Shown in pieces: positions 1 through 5,309 of a stretch of DNA of 5,309 nt. The DNA is from an uncultured Erysipelotrichaceae bacterium (GTDB lineage: Bacteria; Bacillota_I; Bacilli_A; RFN20; CAG-826), in NCBI GenBank assembly GCA_902791085.1, contig CADAUN010000105.1, positions 1-5,309 on the forward strand, written 5' to 3'. Both the position numbers and the translations under genes were made by a program. Positions within the stretch are counted from its first letter, which is position 1, and every line of letters begins with the position of its first letter. Below the pieces are notes generated by a model that saw nothing but the letters and a program-made list of their open reading frames with translations, was not told where the DNA came from and ran no database searches.

Positions 1-1
1 A

Positions 2-118
2 ACTCAACATAGTGACATCTATCGCGGCAACTCAGCTCTCACAGTTGTTGAGCCGGATTGCCCTTGGATAAGTTACCGCGAAGCGTTTGCTATGCTCGAT
101 GCCACATTTAAACCGTAA
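2..118 (+). CDS. C-terminal end of an unrecognised protein (5' end outside window)
   Basis: An open frame runs from the left edge for 38 codons to a TAA at 116-118. The peptide reads like real protein, ending ISYREAFAMLDATFKP, with mixed polar and hydrophobic residues and no low-complexity bias. The start and most of the gene lie outside the window, so family and function cannot be assigned; I do not recognise the ending. It converges on the - strand gene that ends at 485. After the TAA the same frame stays open for another 50 codons to a TGA near 269-271, but nothing shows that this stretch is translated. Confidence is moderate because a 38-codon open stretch can occur by chance. Confidence 0.45.
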   Translation, partial: TQHSDIYRGNSALTVVEPDCPWISYREAFAMLDATFKP

Positions 119-260
119 GTATTAGCAGGATTTCGTGGCTATTTTCCTTCGGCTCTAGACATCAATGCTACCGTCTCAACATGTGGGGTGCTGGGAAGTT
201 TGCTAGATGCTCTCAATATCGTGCTCGGATGGCTTGATATATCGACTTGCCTCAAGATGG

Positions 261-323
261 TTTCCCGATGAGGGGTGTTCTTAGAATGTAGAGGCGTTTT
301 GTGGTCAGTCGTCTCATCGGAAA
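261..323. repeat. Long-spaced inverted repeat
   Basis: CCGATGAG at 265-272 pairs perfectly with CTCATCGG at 313-320. The pairing extends outward by TTT (261-263) with AAA (321-323) if C264 is bulged. The spacer is 40 nt. It may be a stem in a structured RNA or chance. Confidence 0.35.
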
Positions 324-384
324 ACTCTGATTTCCTTAGCGCTTCATTTTGGCGATATTATGAACTTTTCAAGGCCCGTGTGGA

Positions 385-425
385 TTTCCTGATTGCGACC
401 GCTTTCTGATCGCAAAAGCAGGAAA
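385..425. repeat. Two-part stem-loop
   Basis: TTTCCTG (385-391) pairs with CAGGAAA (419-425). Inside it, TTGCGA (393-398) pairs with TCGCAA (410-415), leaving an 11-nt loop, with A392 and AAG 416-418 as an asymmetric internal bulge. This gives 13 Watson-Crick pairs in one hairpin. It lies about 60 nt past the stop of the 532-residue gene on the - strand. No T-run follows on either strand, so a simple terminator is doubtful; transcript 3'-end protection or a small structured RNA is possible. Confidence 0.5.
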
Positions 426-445
426 CGCTTCGCGCTACCGCCATA

Positions 446-470
446 CAGGGTTCCGCAAGCGGAACATCTG
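446..470. repeat. Compact GC-rich hairpin
   Basis: GTTCCGC (450-456) and GCGGAAC (459-465) form a perfect 7-bp dyad around AA, and CAG (446-448) with CTG (468-470) extends it past a small internal loop. It starts 15 nt beyond the stop codon of the - strand gene ending at 485, which is where a 3'-end hairpin would sit. There is no downstream T-run on the - strand (CCTGTATGG follows), so at most it is a weak or Rho-assisted terminator. Confidence 0.5.
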
Positions 471-484
471 AAATAAGAAACGCA

Positions 485-2083
485 TCAGAGCCAGAACCTG
501 TAACCGCTCTGCCCGATTCCTTTTACCGGCGAAAGAAGATTGAGTTCAAGTAGCTTAGAAAGATAGACGGTGGCAGTATTCTGAGAGCAATGGATGACGC
601 GCATGATGTCCTTCGGCGTGAACGGCGAGTCTTTAAATTCCAAAAATAACTTATCCATGTTGTTTCTAACCTTTGACGAATAATGGCTATCTCGGATTTT
701 CTGCCGGACTGCTTTCCAAGCATCCAGGGTTCCCTTTTCCTCTCCATCCGTTTCCTTGTTTTCCGCGACAGTTCCCATATTTTCGTTCGTTAGTTCACAG
801 AATTCATCGCTGATGCGGATAACCACGGAGGTGACGTCGGCATTATTGGGGAATATTTTATAATATATGGATCCAGACCCATTGTTTTGGCACGCCCTCT
901 TCGCCTCGCCGACTCCGGTGCCGTAGCTCTCGATGATTCCAAGCGCCTTGAACATGTCTCTAATTTCCGGATTCACCGCATCTCTTTCCTTGAAAAAAGT
1001 CCGCTCGTTGAGATCTTCCAGCGTCACGGGAGGTAGCGGTCGGTTGTAATTGACGATATCGATTTCCCTTTCCGTGATGTAGACCTGGATGCTTTTATCG
1101 GTCTCATAATTCTTGTGGACAACCGCGTTTGCCAAAAGCTCCTCCACAGCTTTATACGGATAATTGGCCACCATCCGATTCGTGGAGACTCCTTCTTCTC
1201 GGACCGTGACTTGCCTTAGATAATTATCCTGAATGTATTTCAGGCAGGCATAGTATTGTTTCCAAATCGGTCCGGTGAATGTCTTCGCGACCATTCTGCT
1301 TTCGTCACCGTACGTATCCGCGATGACTTCGATGTCGGAATGCGGGATAAAGCGTTCTGGATGGGCGGAAAACATCAGGATGGCATAGTTCTTCACATGA
1401 AGACCGTGTGTCTCGTTCTGGTCAAAAAGCCCCAATGACACGGCTATTGCCTCCTTCGACATCTCCAAAGTCGAATCTCGTTTACTGGTCAGGGTCATGT
1501 ATTCCTTCATGTAATCGAAATCCAAATCGTCCAAAGTCGCCCTGAGGTTACTAGAAGAAGAAAAATGGTAACCCGAGAACTTCCTCAGCAGCTCATATTC
1601 CTCGCTGACGGTGGCAAGCCTGGAATCCCCATCTATTCTCACATAACGTCCAGGCTTAAGTGATATGCGTTTATCACGTTCCGCTTTTTCAGAAACAGCG
1701 AACGGACCGCCTCCTTGCCTCTCCACCACAATCAAAACGTAAGGTATTCCTTGAATCTCATTGGAAAGGACTTCGAATTTGACATTCGGATAAAGATAGG
1801 ATCGAAGACTCCTCAAGGTATTTTTCACAAGCTCGATTCTGCCTTCCTGAATGCCTTTAATCGGAAATTTCGGAGTTGACTTCTCGTTTTCGTTCTTTTC
1901 TTCTTCGACACCGATAAAAAGATATGAATAGTCATTGTCGAAATAATTGTTCCCATAGGCGCAAAGCGTCTTCAGAATCTTGTCCAGTTGGTTTTCGCTC
2001 AATTTATATTCGATGCAGGAGCTCTCAGCCTTTCGGCTGAGCAGAATTTCGTTGGCATCTTTTTTATAATCAATAACATTCAT
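485..2083 (-). CDS. AlbA_2 (Schlafen-like) / GHKL-type ATPase / winged-helix protein
   Basis: This intact 532-residue protein resembles the large family annotated as ATP-binding proteins or putative transcriptional regulators with an AlbA_2 domain. Residues about 18-165 form the AlbA_2 (Schlafen-type, nucleic-acid-binding) domain: ESSCIEYKLS at 20-29, the core helix KTLCAYGNN, the strand YLFIGVEEE at 54-62, and a late GRYVRIDGDSRLA segment. Residues about 308-425 form the GHKL-like ATPase region: N-box EELLANAVVHKNY at 314-326 (N319 the expected Mg-ATP residue), NRPLPPVTLEDL at 347-358, and the glycine motif GIIESYGTGVGEAKR at 382-396. Residues about 473-532 look like a winged helix (FTPKDIMRVIHCSQNTATVY). 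The ATG start has GAGG (2091-2094) 7 nt upstream. The stop is TGA. Known members are often linked to regulation or mobile and defence regions; the role here is unknown. Domain calls are strong, function weak. Confidence 0.88.
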   Translation of the reverse strand: MNVIDYKKDANEILLSRKAESSCIEYKLSENQLDKILKTLCAYGNNYFDNDYSYLFIGVEEEKNENEKSTPKFPIKGIQEGRIELVKNTLRSLRSYLYPNVKFEVLSNEIQGIPYVLIVVERQGGGPFAVSEKAERDKRISLKPGRYVRIDGDSRLATVSEEYELLRKFSGYHFSSSSNLRATLDDLDFDYMKEYMTLTSKRDSTLEMSKEAIAVSLGLFDQNETHGLHVKNYAILMFSAHPERFIPHSDIEVIADTYGDESRMVAKTFTGPIWKQYYACLKYIQDNYLRQVTVREEGVSTNRMVANYPYKAVEELLANAVVHKNYETDKSIQVYITEREIDIVNYNRPLPPVTLEDLNERTFFKERDAVNPEIRDMFKALGIIESYGTGVGEAKRACQNNGSGSIYYKIFPNNADVTSVVIRISDEFCELTNENMGTVAENKETDGEEKGTLDAWKAVRQKIRDSHYSSKVRNNMDKLFLEFKDSPFTPKDIMRVIHCSQNTATVYLSKLLELNLLSPVKGIGQSGYRFWL

Positions 2084-2095
2084 ATCGAAGCCTCA

Positions 2096-2160
2096 TTTCA
2101 CATATATTACAACATTACTTCATATGTTTTTATATGTTTTCACATATTTTTATTATATTA
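2096..2160 (-). promoter_or_regulatory. AT-rich promoter/operator region of the AlbA_2 gene
   Basis: The leader of the 532-residue gene is almost entirely A and T. A TATAAT -10 candidate reads on the - strand at 2152-2157, about 69 nt before the ATG; no convincing -35 lies at the usual distance. ACATAT half-sites occur at 2100-2105 and 2142-2147, and inverted ATATGT copies at 2122-2127 and 2132-2137. Two form a dyad, ATATGT-TTTC-ACATAT (2132-2147). TTTCACATAT occurs twice, 42 bp apart (2096-2105 and 2138-2147). This arrangement suits an operator for a DNA-binding regulator, perhaps the gene's own product. Regulation is inferred; the repeats are directly visible. Confidence 0.5.
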
Positions 2161-2320
2161 TTGGAGGCCGAAATTTGAGAGTTGCAAGAAGTTTGTGTAA
2201 TCCGTATGCCGCATAGCCTTCCCTTGACCTTACCAGGCCGTGGCGGCGAATAGGCCCAAATTGATGAGGTCCATTGGCAAATGACGCAACCCGTGGGCCA
2301 AGAGGCGGTCGGTTTCTTCG

Positions 2321-2561
2321 CTAACCTTTCACCACCCACGTTTTGGATTTTGTTGCCCCCCTCAATCTCGAGCCCTTTTTTCTTCTTGAGCCCCTCGATT
2401 TTCCTGGCGACGGTCCTTTGCGTCACGCCTATCTTTTCCGCGATTTCACGCATGGATATCTTCGGGTTCTCCCTCATGAGGGAGACGATGGACGCTTCGG
2501 TCTCGGGGAGCGCCAAGCCATTTACGACATCATTTACGACATTATTTATGACAAATTCGTG
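2321..2561 (-). pseudogene. Decayed C-terminus of an AlbA_2/ATPase-family regulator (linker plus HTH)
   Basis: On the - strand, after a TGA at 2562-2564, the frame reads HEFVINNVVNDVVNG followed by LPETEASIVSLMRENPKISM and REIAEKIGVTQRTVARKIEG. An Asn-Val-Val-Asn repeat linker leading to a helix-turn-helix is the usual tail of AlbA_2/ATPase-family proteins. After KIEGLKKK the frame drifts into non-protein-like sequence as far as a stop near 2130. Shifting one frame in the A6/G6 region (+ strand T-run 2376-2381, C-run 2356-2361) restores a family-like ending, RGATKSKTWVVKG, and a TAG at 2321-2323. The AlbA_2 and ATPase domains are missing upstream, and no ribosome binding site precedes the TTG at 2516. 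It lies on the same strand as the intact relative at 485-2083, but its HTH is of a different type. An intact small HTH protein is possible but less likely. Confidence 0.68.
2519..2554 (-). repeat. 12-nt tandem repeat encoding an Asn-Val-Val-Asn linker
   Basis: CATTTACGACAT occurs twice head to tail (2519-2530 and 2531-2542), and a third unit, TATTTATGACAA (2543-2554), matches at 9 of 12 positions. Read on the - strand it encodes the repeating four-residue linker (N-V-V-N/D type) that precedes the HTH of the decayed gene. Such in-frame 12-nt repeats are common in the linkers of this protein family and probably expand and contract by slippage. Confidence 0.75.
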
Positions 2562-2569
2562 TCATAAAT
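2544..2569. repeat. 26-bp perfect inverted repeat at the break in the decayed gene
   Basis: ATTTATGACA (2544-2553) and its exact reverse complement TGTCATAAAT (2560-2569) flank a 6-nt spacer, AATTCG. The left arm belongs to the third linker repeat of the decayed gene; the right arm contains the in-frame TGA (2562-2564) that cuts it off. It has no T-run and is unlikely to be a terminator. A template-switch event or a protein-binding site are both possible. Confidence 0.7.
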
Positions 2570-2720
2570 CATCCAGCCCCCTCGCGTATGCCAATGAATC
2601 TTCAAGCCTAATGGATAAAAAGAATGACCGCTTTCCCAATTGGTTATTTTTATCTAATCCCTAACAGGAAGAGAAAGGCCGACTGGATTCGCTTTTGCTA
2701 GGCACATTGACGTTTTGACT

Positions 2721-3074
2721 TTAGTTTTGGCCGGAAGTAGGACCCGATGGTTTTTCCCCTTTGGCCCGGAAGACCAGCGCAAGCGTTAAGCAGATCCCGC
2801 CGATAATGGCGTTGATCACAGTCAAAGCAACGGTTGTGATTAAGGCGGCGGAGCCTAACAAAGCCACCACGAAGTTCGCCGAGACGGTTCCCACCGCTTG
2901 TTCGGCGGCCCCGACGTCGGAAGAATATTGGATGCTCTTGTCCCCGATTTGGGATAAGCTCACCCCGGAAGCGATGGCAAGAATCAGGGCGATGGCCGCC
3001 AGAGCGAGGAAGACGATTCCGATCGGCAACAAGACTTTGAATGCCTTTAAATACTTCTGTTGCTTGGTTTTCAT
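2721..3074 (-). CDS. Small membrane protein of unknown function
   Basis: This is a 117-residue protein that I do not recognise. It opens with a positively charged stretch (MKTKQQKYLKAFK), then a hydrophobic helix at about residues 14-36. A polar, probably extracytoplasmic loop follows (about 37-65, containing SQIGDKSIQYSSD). A second long hydrophobic stretch (about 66-102) is long enough for one long or two short membrane helices. The tail is short and cationic, then Gly/Pro/Ser-rich (RAKGEKPSGPTSGQN). I chose the ATG at 3074 because a strong Shine-Dalgarno run, AAAAAGGGGG (G run at 3082-3086), sits 7 nt upstream. An in-frame TTG at 3098 would place the site inside the gene. It has its own promoter and lies past the terminator of the upstream lipoprotein gene, so it is probably a single-gene unit. 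No downstream terminator was found. Confidence 0.75.
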   Translation of the reverse strand: MKTKQQKYLKAFKVLLPIGIVFLALAAIALILAIASGVSLSQIGDKSIQYSSDVGAAEQAVGTVSANFVVALLGSAALITTVALTVINAIIGGICLTLALVFRAKGEKPSGPTSGQN

Positions 3075-3104
3075 GACAACGCCCCCTTTTTGAAACAACT
3101 GTTA

Positions 3105-3119
3105 CCCTTATTATAAGGG
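3105..3119 (-). promoter_or_regulatory. -10 element inside a 15-bp palindrome, upstream of the small membrane protein gene
   Basis: CCCTTATTATAAGGG is a perfect dyad with 7-bp arms around one base. Read on the - strand it contains an exact TATAAT (3110-3115), about 36 nt before the ATG at 3074. The -35 is poor: TTTAGG at 17-bp spacing, or TTGTTT at 20 bp. A palindrome overlapping the -10, together with a weak -35, suggests control by a repressor or an activator. Confidence 0.55.
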
Positions 3120-3264
3120 CAGCGGAAAAGCACCTAAACAACGAATTTAAAAGCTGAGAGCTTCCTAAAGAGTTTTCTTCTTTTTCATATCCTTGCTTCC
3201 ACATCTTGATTTGTTGTGGCTTACTTTAGTTCACTCTTGTCCACTTTTATTCGCTTTGGATTTG

Positions 3265-3298
3265 ATGAAGAAAAGCGGACACATTAGCTGCGTCCGCT
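3265..3298 (-). terminator. Rho-independent terminator of the lipoprotein gene
   Basis: On the - strand, AGCGGACGCA and TGTGTCCGCT (3274-3298) form a 10-bp stem with one G-T pair around a GCTAA loop, followed directly by TTTCTTC. It begins 27 nt after the TAA of the 625-residue gene. It separates that gene from the small membrane protein gene downstream. Confidence 0.85.
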
Positions 3299-3325
3299 GG
3301 CATAACTCGTTATTTGATTGACGTT

Positions 3326-5203
3326 TTAGGCCTTTGCTTCAACAAAAACGTTATCTAACTTGATTTCAACACTTTTTGAAGGATCCCATTGGTTTGCCGA
3401 TTTCTTTTTATAAGTCGTCGTTCCATTAGCTCCTCCAGTAAAGGCTACAATCCGAATTGTGTCGTTAGTTTTGAGGCTTTCGAAGGCGGCGGTATATTCA
3501 CTGCTTCCTTCTGCGTATCCATAAGTAAAGAAAGCAAGAGGATTAAATTCAATATGATACCAGCCGTTTTCTCTTTCTTCGATAGTAGAAGAGGCTTTTA
3601 TTCTGTCTTGGTTTCCTCCATCAAAGTCTGAGCCGTCTGCCATCATGGCGTCCTTAATAAAGTTTTCCGTGACATTGTTAACTTCTTTCTTGACGCCACC
3701 TTCCGTATAAGTGCCATGGAGTTGCACACCGTAGGCGATTGCTAAGTTATCAAATTTGGCATCAAACGCGATGTTATTTTCTGTCAAATCAGAATTACTT
3801 CCTGCCGCACATCGAATGATAAATGGGGTCTTTGCTTCCGTAGCGTCATATGGTTCAACTTTCCAATAAGCACTTGCCAACGAATAATAATGCTCGCCAT
3901 CATGAGGATCGGCTCCTCCGGTCGTATTCGTGCCAGTGCATTTAGAGCGATCTTTTTTGGCAGGGGTGGCATCCCAGCCATTCACGATTCCTTGAGGCGC
4001 CATCGTGAAAGAAAGATCTAAGGCATCATCATGAACGGCACGTAAATTCATATCCTCATCTTCGACGGTTAAGGTTCCATCAGGTTCAAATACTTTGATG
4101 GCATTATCTGGAGAGATCCAGCCACCAAAATGTTTCTTTAGGAAATCTTTCGCATGGAGTTGCCATCTACTTCCAATAAGAGCTTTTTTGCTTGTGGTAC
4201 CGTCATCAAAGGTGCCACCGCTCAAAGTTACCGTTACTTCTTTTCCACGGTCTTTCAAGTAAACATTATCTAAATCAACGATCTGTGGTTTGGAGTAGTC
4301 GATGTCTTTGTAATAATCAATACTGCTATTGGCACTTCCGTTATAGAAATTGAAGGCAATCGTTTTGGTGCCCTTAAGAATGGATGAATTCTCTCCTTCA
4401 TAGTTTTTTAAATCGATTAATACATGATGCCATTCGCTTGAAGGGTTTTGGGTTATATTAATGTAATTAAGATAAGATGATTCGCTTGCCGCCTTTCCTT
4501 TTTCGTCAGTTCCGTAAGTGCTAGCAAAGCCAGAGAAACCACTCTTTCCCGACGCATCTTGAAGCTCTACTTTCACGCCAGGGGCGACATTATCAAACTT
4601 CAAATCAAATTCTAAAACCTTGTTACTAAGATCTGTAACTTCTGGAAGAGTCAAATCGTATTCTCTCCAGACCTCACTTTTTCCATCCCAAGAAGGCTTG
4701 ACGGACTTAGAGATATCTCCTTCGAATTTGCTACTTCCGTCTTCTTTGGCAGTAGCTCCCATATACGCTTCAAAATACTCGCCTGAATAAAGCCCATATC
4801 CATTTTCTTCGATGACTCCGCCTTTATCGCCAGCCCAGCTTCCTCCATCGAAACCATTGAAGGAACTTGAGTCATATTTGTCTTTGAAAGACATTAAATA
4901 GCTTAAGTCGTCATCGCGATAAAAAGACTTCAGGGTTATGTCTCTAGTTACGGTGAAGGAATAGGGATCGGCGGTGGAAACAATCTTTTCGCCTTCTTTC
5001 CATGAAGCAAGAGCTTTGCCTTTTACTTTTTTGGAAGTGACTTCACAAATCGTTCCTTCCTTATAGGTTCCGCCTCCCGTTCCGCCGATAACCGTAACGA
5101 TATAATCTTTGGGTTCTGGAATGGGTTCATTTGTATTGCAAGACGAAAGTCCGGCAGCAAACAACAATGATGTTGATAGAATTAATGTTTTTGATTTTTT
5201 CAT
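3326..5203 (-). CDS. Two-module surface lipoprotein with InlB-like repeats and carbohydrate-binding-like domains
   Basis: This 625-residue predicted lipoprotein has a signal peptide (MKKSKTLILS..., hydrophobic to residue 19) ending in a lipobox, LSSC, with Cys22 as the lipidation site. A Pro-rich spacer follows (NEPIPEPK). Module 1 has an InlB-B-type beta repeat at about 33-96 (IVTVIGGTGGGTYKEG, then ASWKEG) and a beta-sandwich at about 98-318 (VLEFDLKFDNVAPGVKVELQ, SEWHHVLIDL, TKTIAFNFYNG, VDLDNVYLKD). Module 2 repeats this order: beta repeat at about 320-391 (TVTLSGGTFDDG, FGGW), then a sandwich at about 394-624 (IAFDAKFDNLAIAYGVQLHG, NGWYHIEF, DTIRIVAFTGGANG, IKLDNVFVEA). The sandwiches resemble galactose-binding-like carbohydrate-binding folds, so glycan binding at the cell surface is plausible but inferred. 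No catalytic motif, LPxTG or second membrane segment was seen. The ATG has only a weak A-rich leader, AGAAAAAC. A partial gene ends 36 nt upstream, suggesting an operon; a terminator follows. Confidence 0.85.
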   Translation of the reverse strand: MKKSKTLILSTSLLFAAGLSSCNTNEPIPEPKDYIVTVIGGTGGGTYKEGTICEVTSKKVKGKALASWKEGEKIVSTADPYSFTVTRDITLKSFYRDDDLSYLMSFKDKYDSSSFNGFDGGSWAGDKGGVIEENGYGLYSGEYFEAYMGATAKEDGSSKFEGDISKSVKPSWDGKSEVWREYDLTLPEVTDLSNKVLEFDLKFDNVAPGVKVELQDASGKSGFSGFASTYGTDEKGKAASESSYLNYINITQNPSSEWHHVLIDLKNYEGENSSILKGTKTIAFNFYNGSANSSIDYYKDIDYSKPQIVDLDNVYLKDRGKEVTVTLSGGTFDDGTTSKKALIGSRWQLHAKDFLKKHFGGWISPDNAIKVFEPDGTLTVEDEDMNLRAVHDDALDLSFTMAPQGIVNGWDATPAKKDRSKCTGTNTTGGADPHDGEHYYSLASAYWKVEPYDATEAKTPFIIRCAAGSNSDLTENNIAFDAKFDNLAIAYGVQLHGTYTEGGVKKEVNNVTENFIKDAMMADGSDFDGGNQDRIKASSTIEERENGWYHIEFNPLAFFTYGYAEGSSEYTAAFESLKTNDTIRIVAFTGGANGTTTYKKKSANQWDPSKSVEIKLDNVFVEAKA

Positions 5204-5239
5204 GTTTTTCTGGCTCTGTTTTACATGTCTACTGATAAG

Positions 5240-5309
5240 TTACTTGTCCCCGAAGACCCCGAATGCCATTTCCCATATGCTTCCTTGACGTCGAAGGGCA
5301 TTGCTTTCG
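5240..5309 (-). CDS. C-terminal end of an upstream gene (start outside window)
   Basis: On the - strand the last 22 codons before a TAA at 5240-5242 are open to the window edge, and the peptide ends GSIWEMAFGVFGDK. It has the look of a real C-terminus but is too short to assign to a family. It ends 36 nt before the lipoprotein start on the same strand, with no clear promoter or terminator between them, so it is probably the preceding gene of the same operon. Confidence 0.45.
   Translation of the reverse strand, partial: ESNALRRQGSIWEMAFGVFGDK

Larger units (their letters stand above)
119..484. other. Gene-free stretch with several inverted repeats
   Basis: This stretch lies between two converging coding regions. 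On both strands I found only short open frames with no ribosome binding site and no recognisable motif. It contains three inverted repeats (261-323, 385-425 and 446-470), listed separately. None is followed by a clear T-run on either strand, so they are not canonical rho-independent terminators. It could be a 3' intergenic region with structured transcript ends, a small RNA, or debris of an older gene; the sequence alone does not decide. Confidence 0.5.

Noticed and set aside
77..434. 12-bp inverted match CGCGAAGCGTTT (77-88) with 423-434
   Set aside because: About one such match is expected by chance in a window of this size, and the flanks do not match.
485..487. TGA read as Trp (Mollicutes code 4)
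   Set aside because: Tryptophans in the long frames are encoded by TGG, the long lipoprotein frame contains no in-frame TGA, and the 532-residue protein ends naturally at TGA after a complete winged helix.
2216..2317. Short - strand frame ending LINLGLFAATAW
   Set aside because: It looks somewhat protein-like after the end of the decayed gene, but it is only about 33 codons with no start or ribosome binding site, and I could not tie it to a family such as a transposase.
2281..2664. Open frame of 127 codons on the + strand
   Set aside because: It lies antisense to the decayed HTH gene, and its sequence is rich in Ser/Phe/Pro as expected of a shadow frame. The - strand reading has recognisable HTH sequence.
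3165..3188. Seven-residue open frame MKKKKTL on the - strand upstream of the small membrane protein
   Set aside because: A leader peptide was considered, but the AAGGA is too close to the ATG, the frame is minimal, and it lies upstream of the best -10 box, so it would not be in the same transcript.
2698..3204. A 168-codon open frame on the - strand over the small membrane protein
   Set aside because: Its translation is Arg/Cys-rich and unlike a protein, while the overlapping 117-residue frame has membrane helices, a strong ribosome binding site and a promoter.
3223..3255. Imperfect direct repeat ACTTTAGTTCACT / ACTTTTATTCGCT, 20 bp apart
   Set aside because: Only 10 of 13 positions match in a T-rich stretch, and it sits over 100 bp upstream of the nearest -10 box.

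Overview
The window looks like chromosomal DNA from a low-to-moderate G+C Firmicutes-type bacterium, possibly a gut-associated member of the Bacilli or Erysipelotrichia. The evidence is indirect: a TATAAT -10 element, a Shine-Dalgarno-type site before two genes, a stem plus T-run terminator, and a Lys-rich lipoprotein signal peptide followed by InlB-type repeats. The long frames use TGG for Trp and TGA as a stop, so the standard bacterial code applies. No rRNA, tRNA, CRISPR array or intact insertion sequence was seen.

Left edge (1-484): the last 38 codons of an unrecognised + strand gene end at a TAA. About 365 bp without a convincing gene follows, carrying three inverted repeats. Next, on the - strand, is an intact 532-residue protein (485-2083). 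It has an AlbA_2/Schlafen-like N-terminal domain, a GHKL-type ATPase region and a C-terminal winged helix. Its upstream region (2084-2160) is very AT-rich, with four copies of an ACATAT/ATATGT half-site and a candidate TATAAT.

Middle (2161-2720): the - strand holds what appears to be the decayed C-terminus of a second protein of the same broad AlbA_2/ATPase family. It keeps the Asn-Val-Val-Asn repeat linker and an HTH, but it is broken by a stop codon inside a 26-bp perfect inverted repeat and by a frameshift near homopolymer runs. The true end can be read in another frame.

Right half (2721-5309): a small membrane protein gene (117 residues) has its own -10 box, which is centred in a 15-bp palindrome. 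Upstream of it and separated by a rho-independent terminator lies a 625-residue predicted lipoprotein. The lipoprotein is built from two tandem modules, each an InlB-like beta repeat plus a carbohydrate-binding-like beta-sandwich. A partial gene ends 36 nt before its start, so the two are probably co-transcribed.

I see no complete, clearly novel multi-gene system. The most interesting points are the AlbA_2/ATPase gene with its half-site-rich promoter, the neighbouring wreck of a relative, and the duplicated two-module surface lipoprotein.
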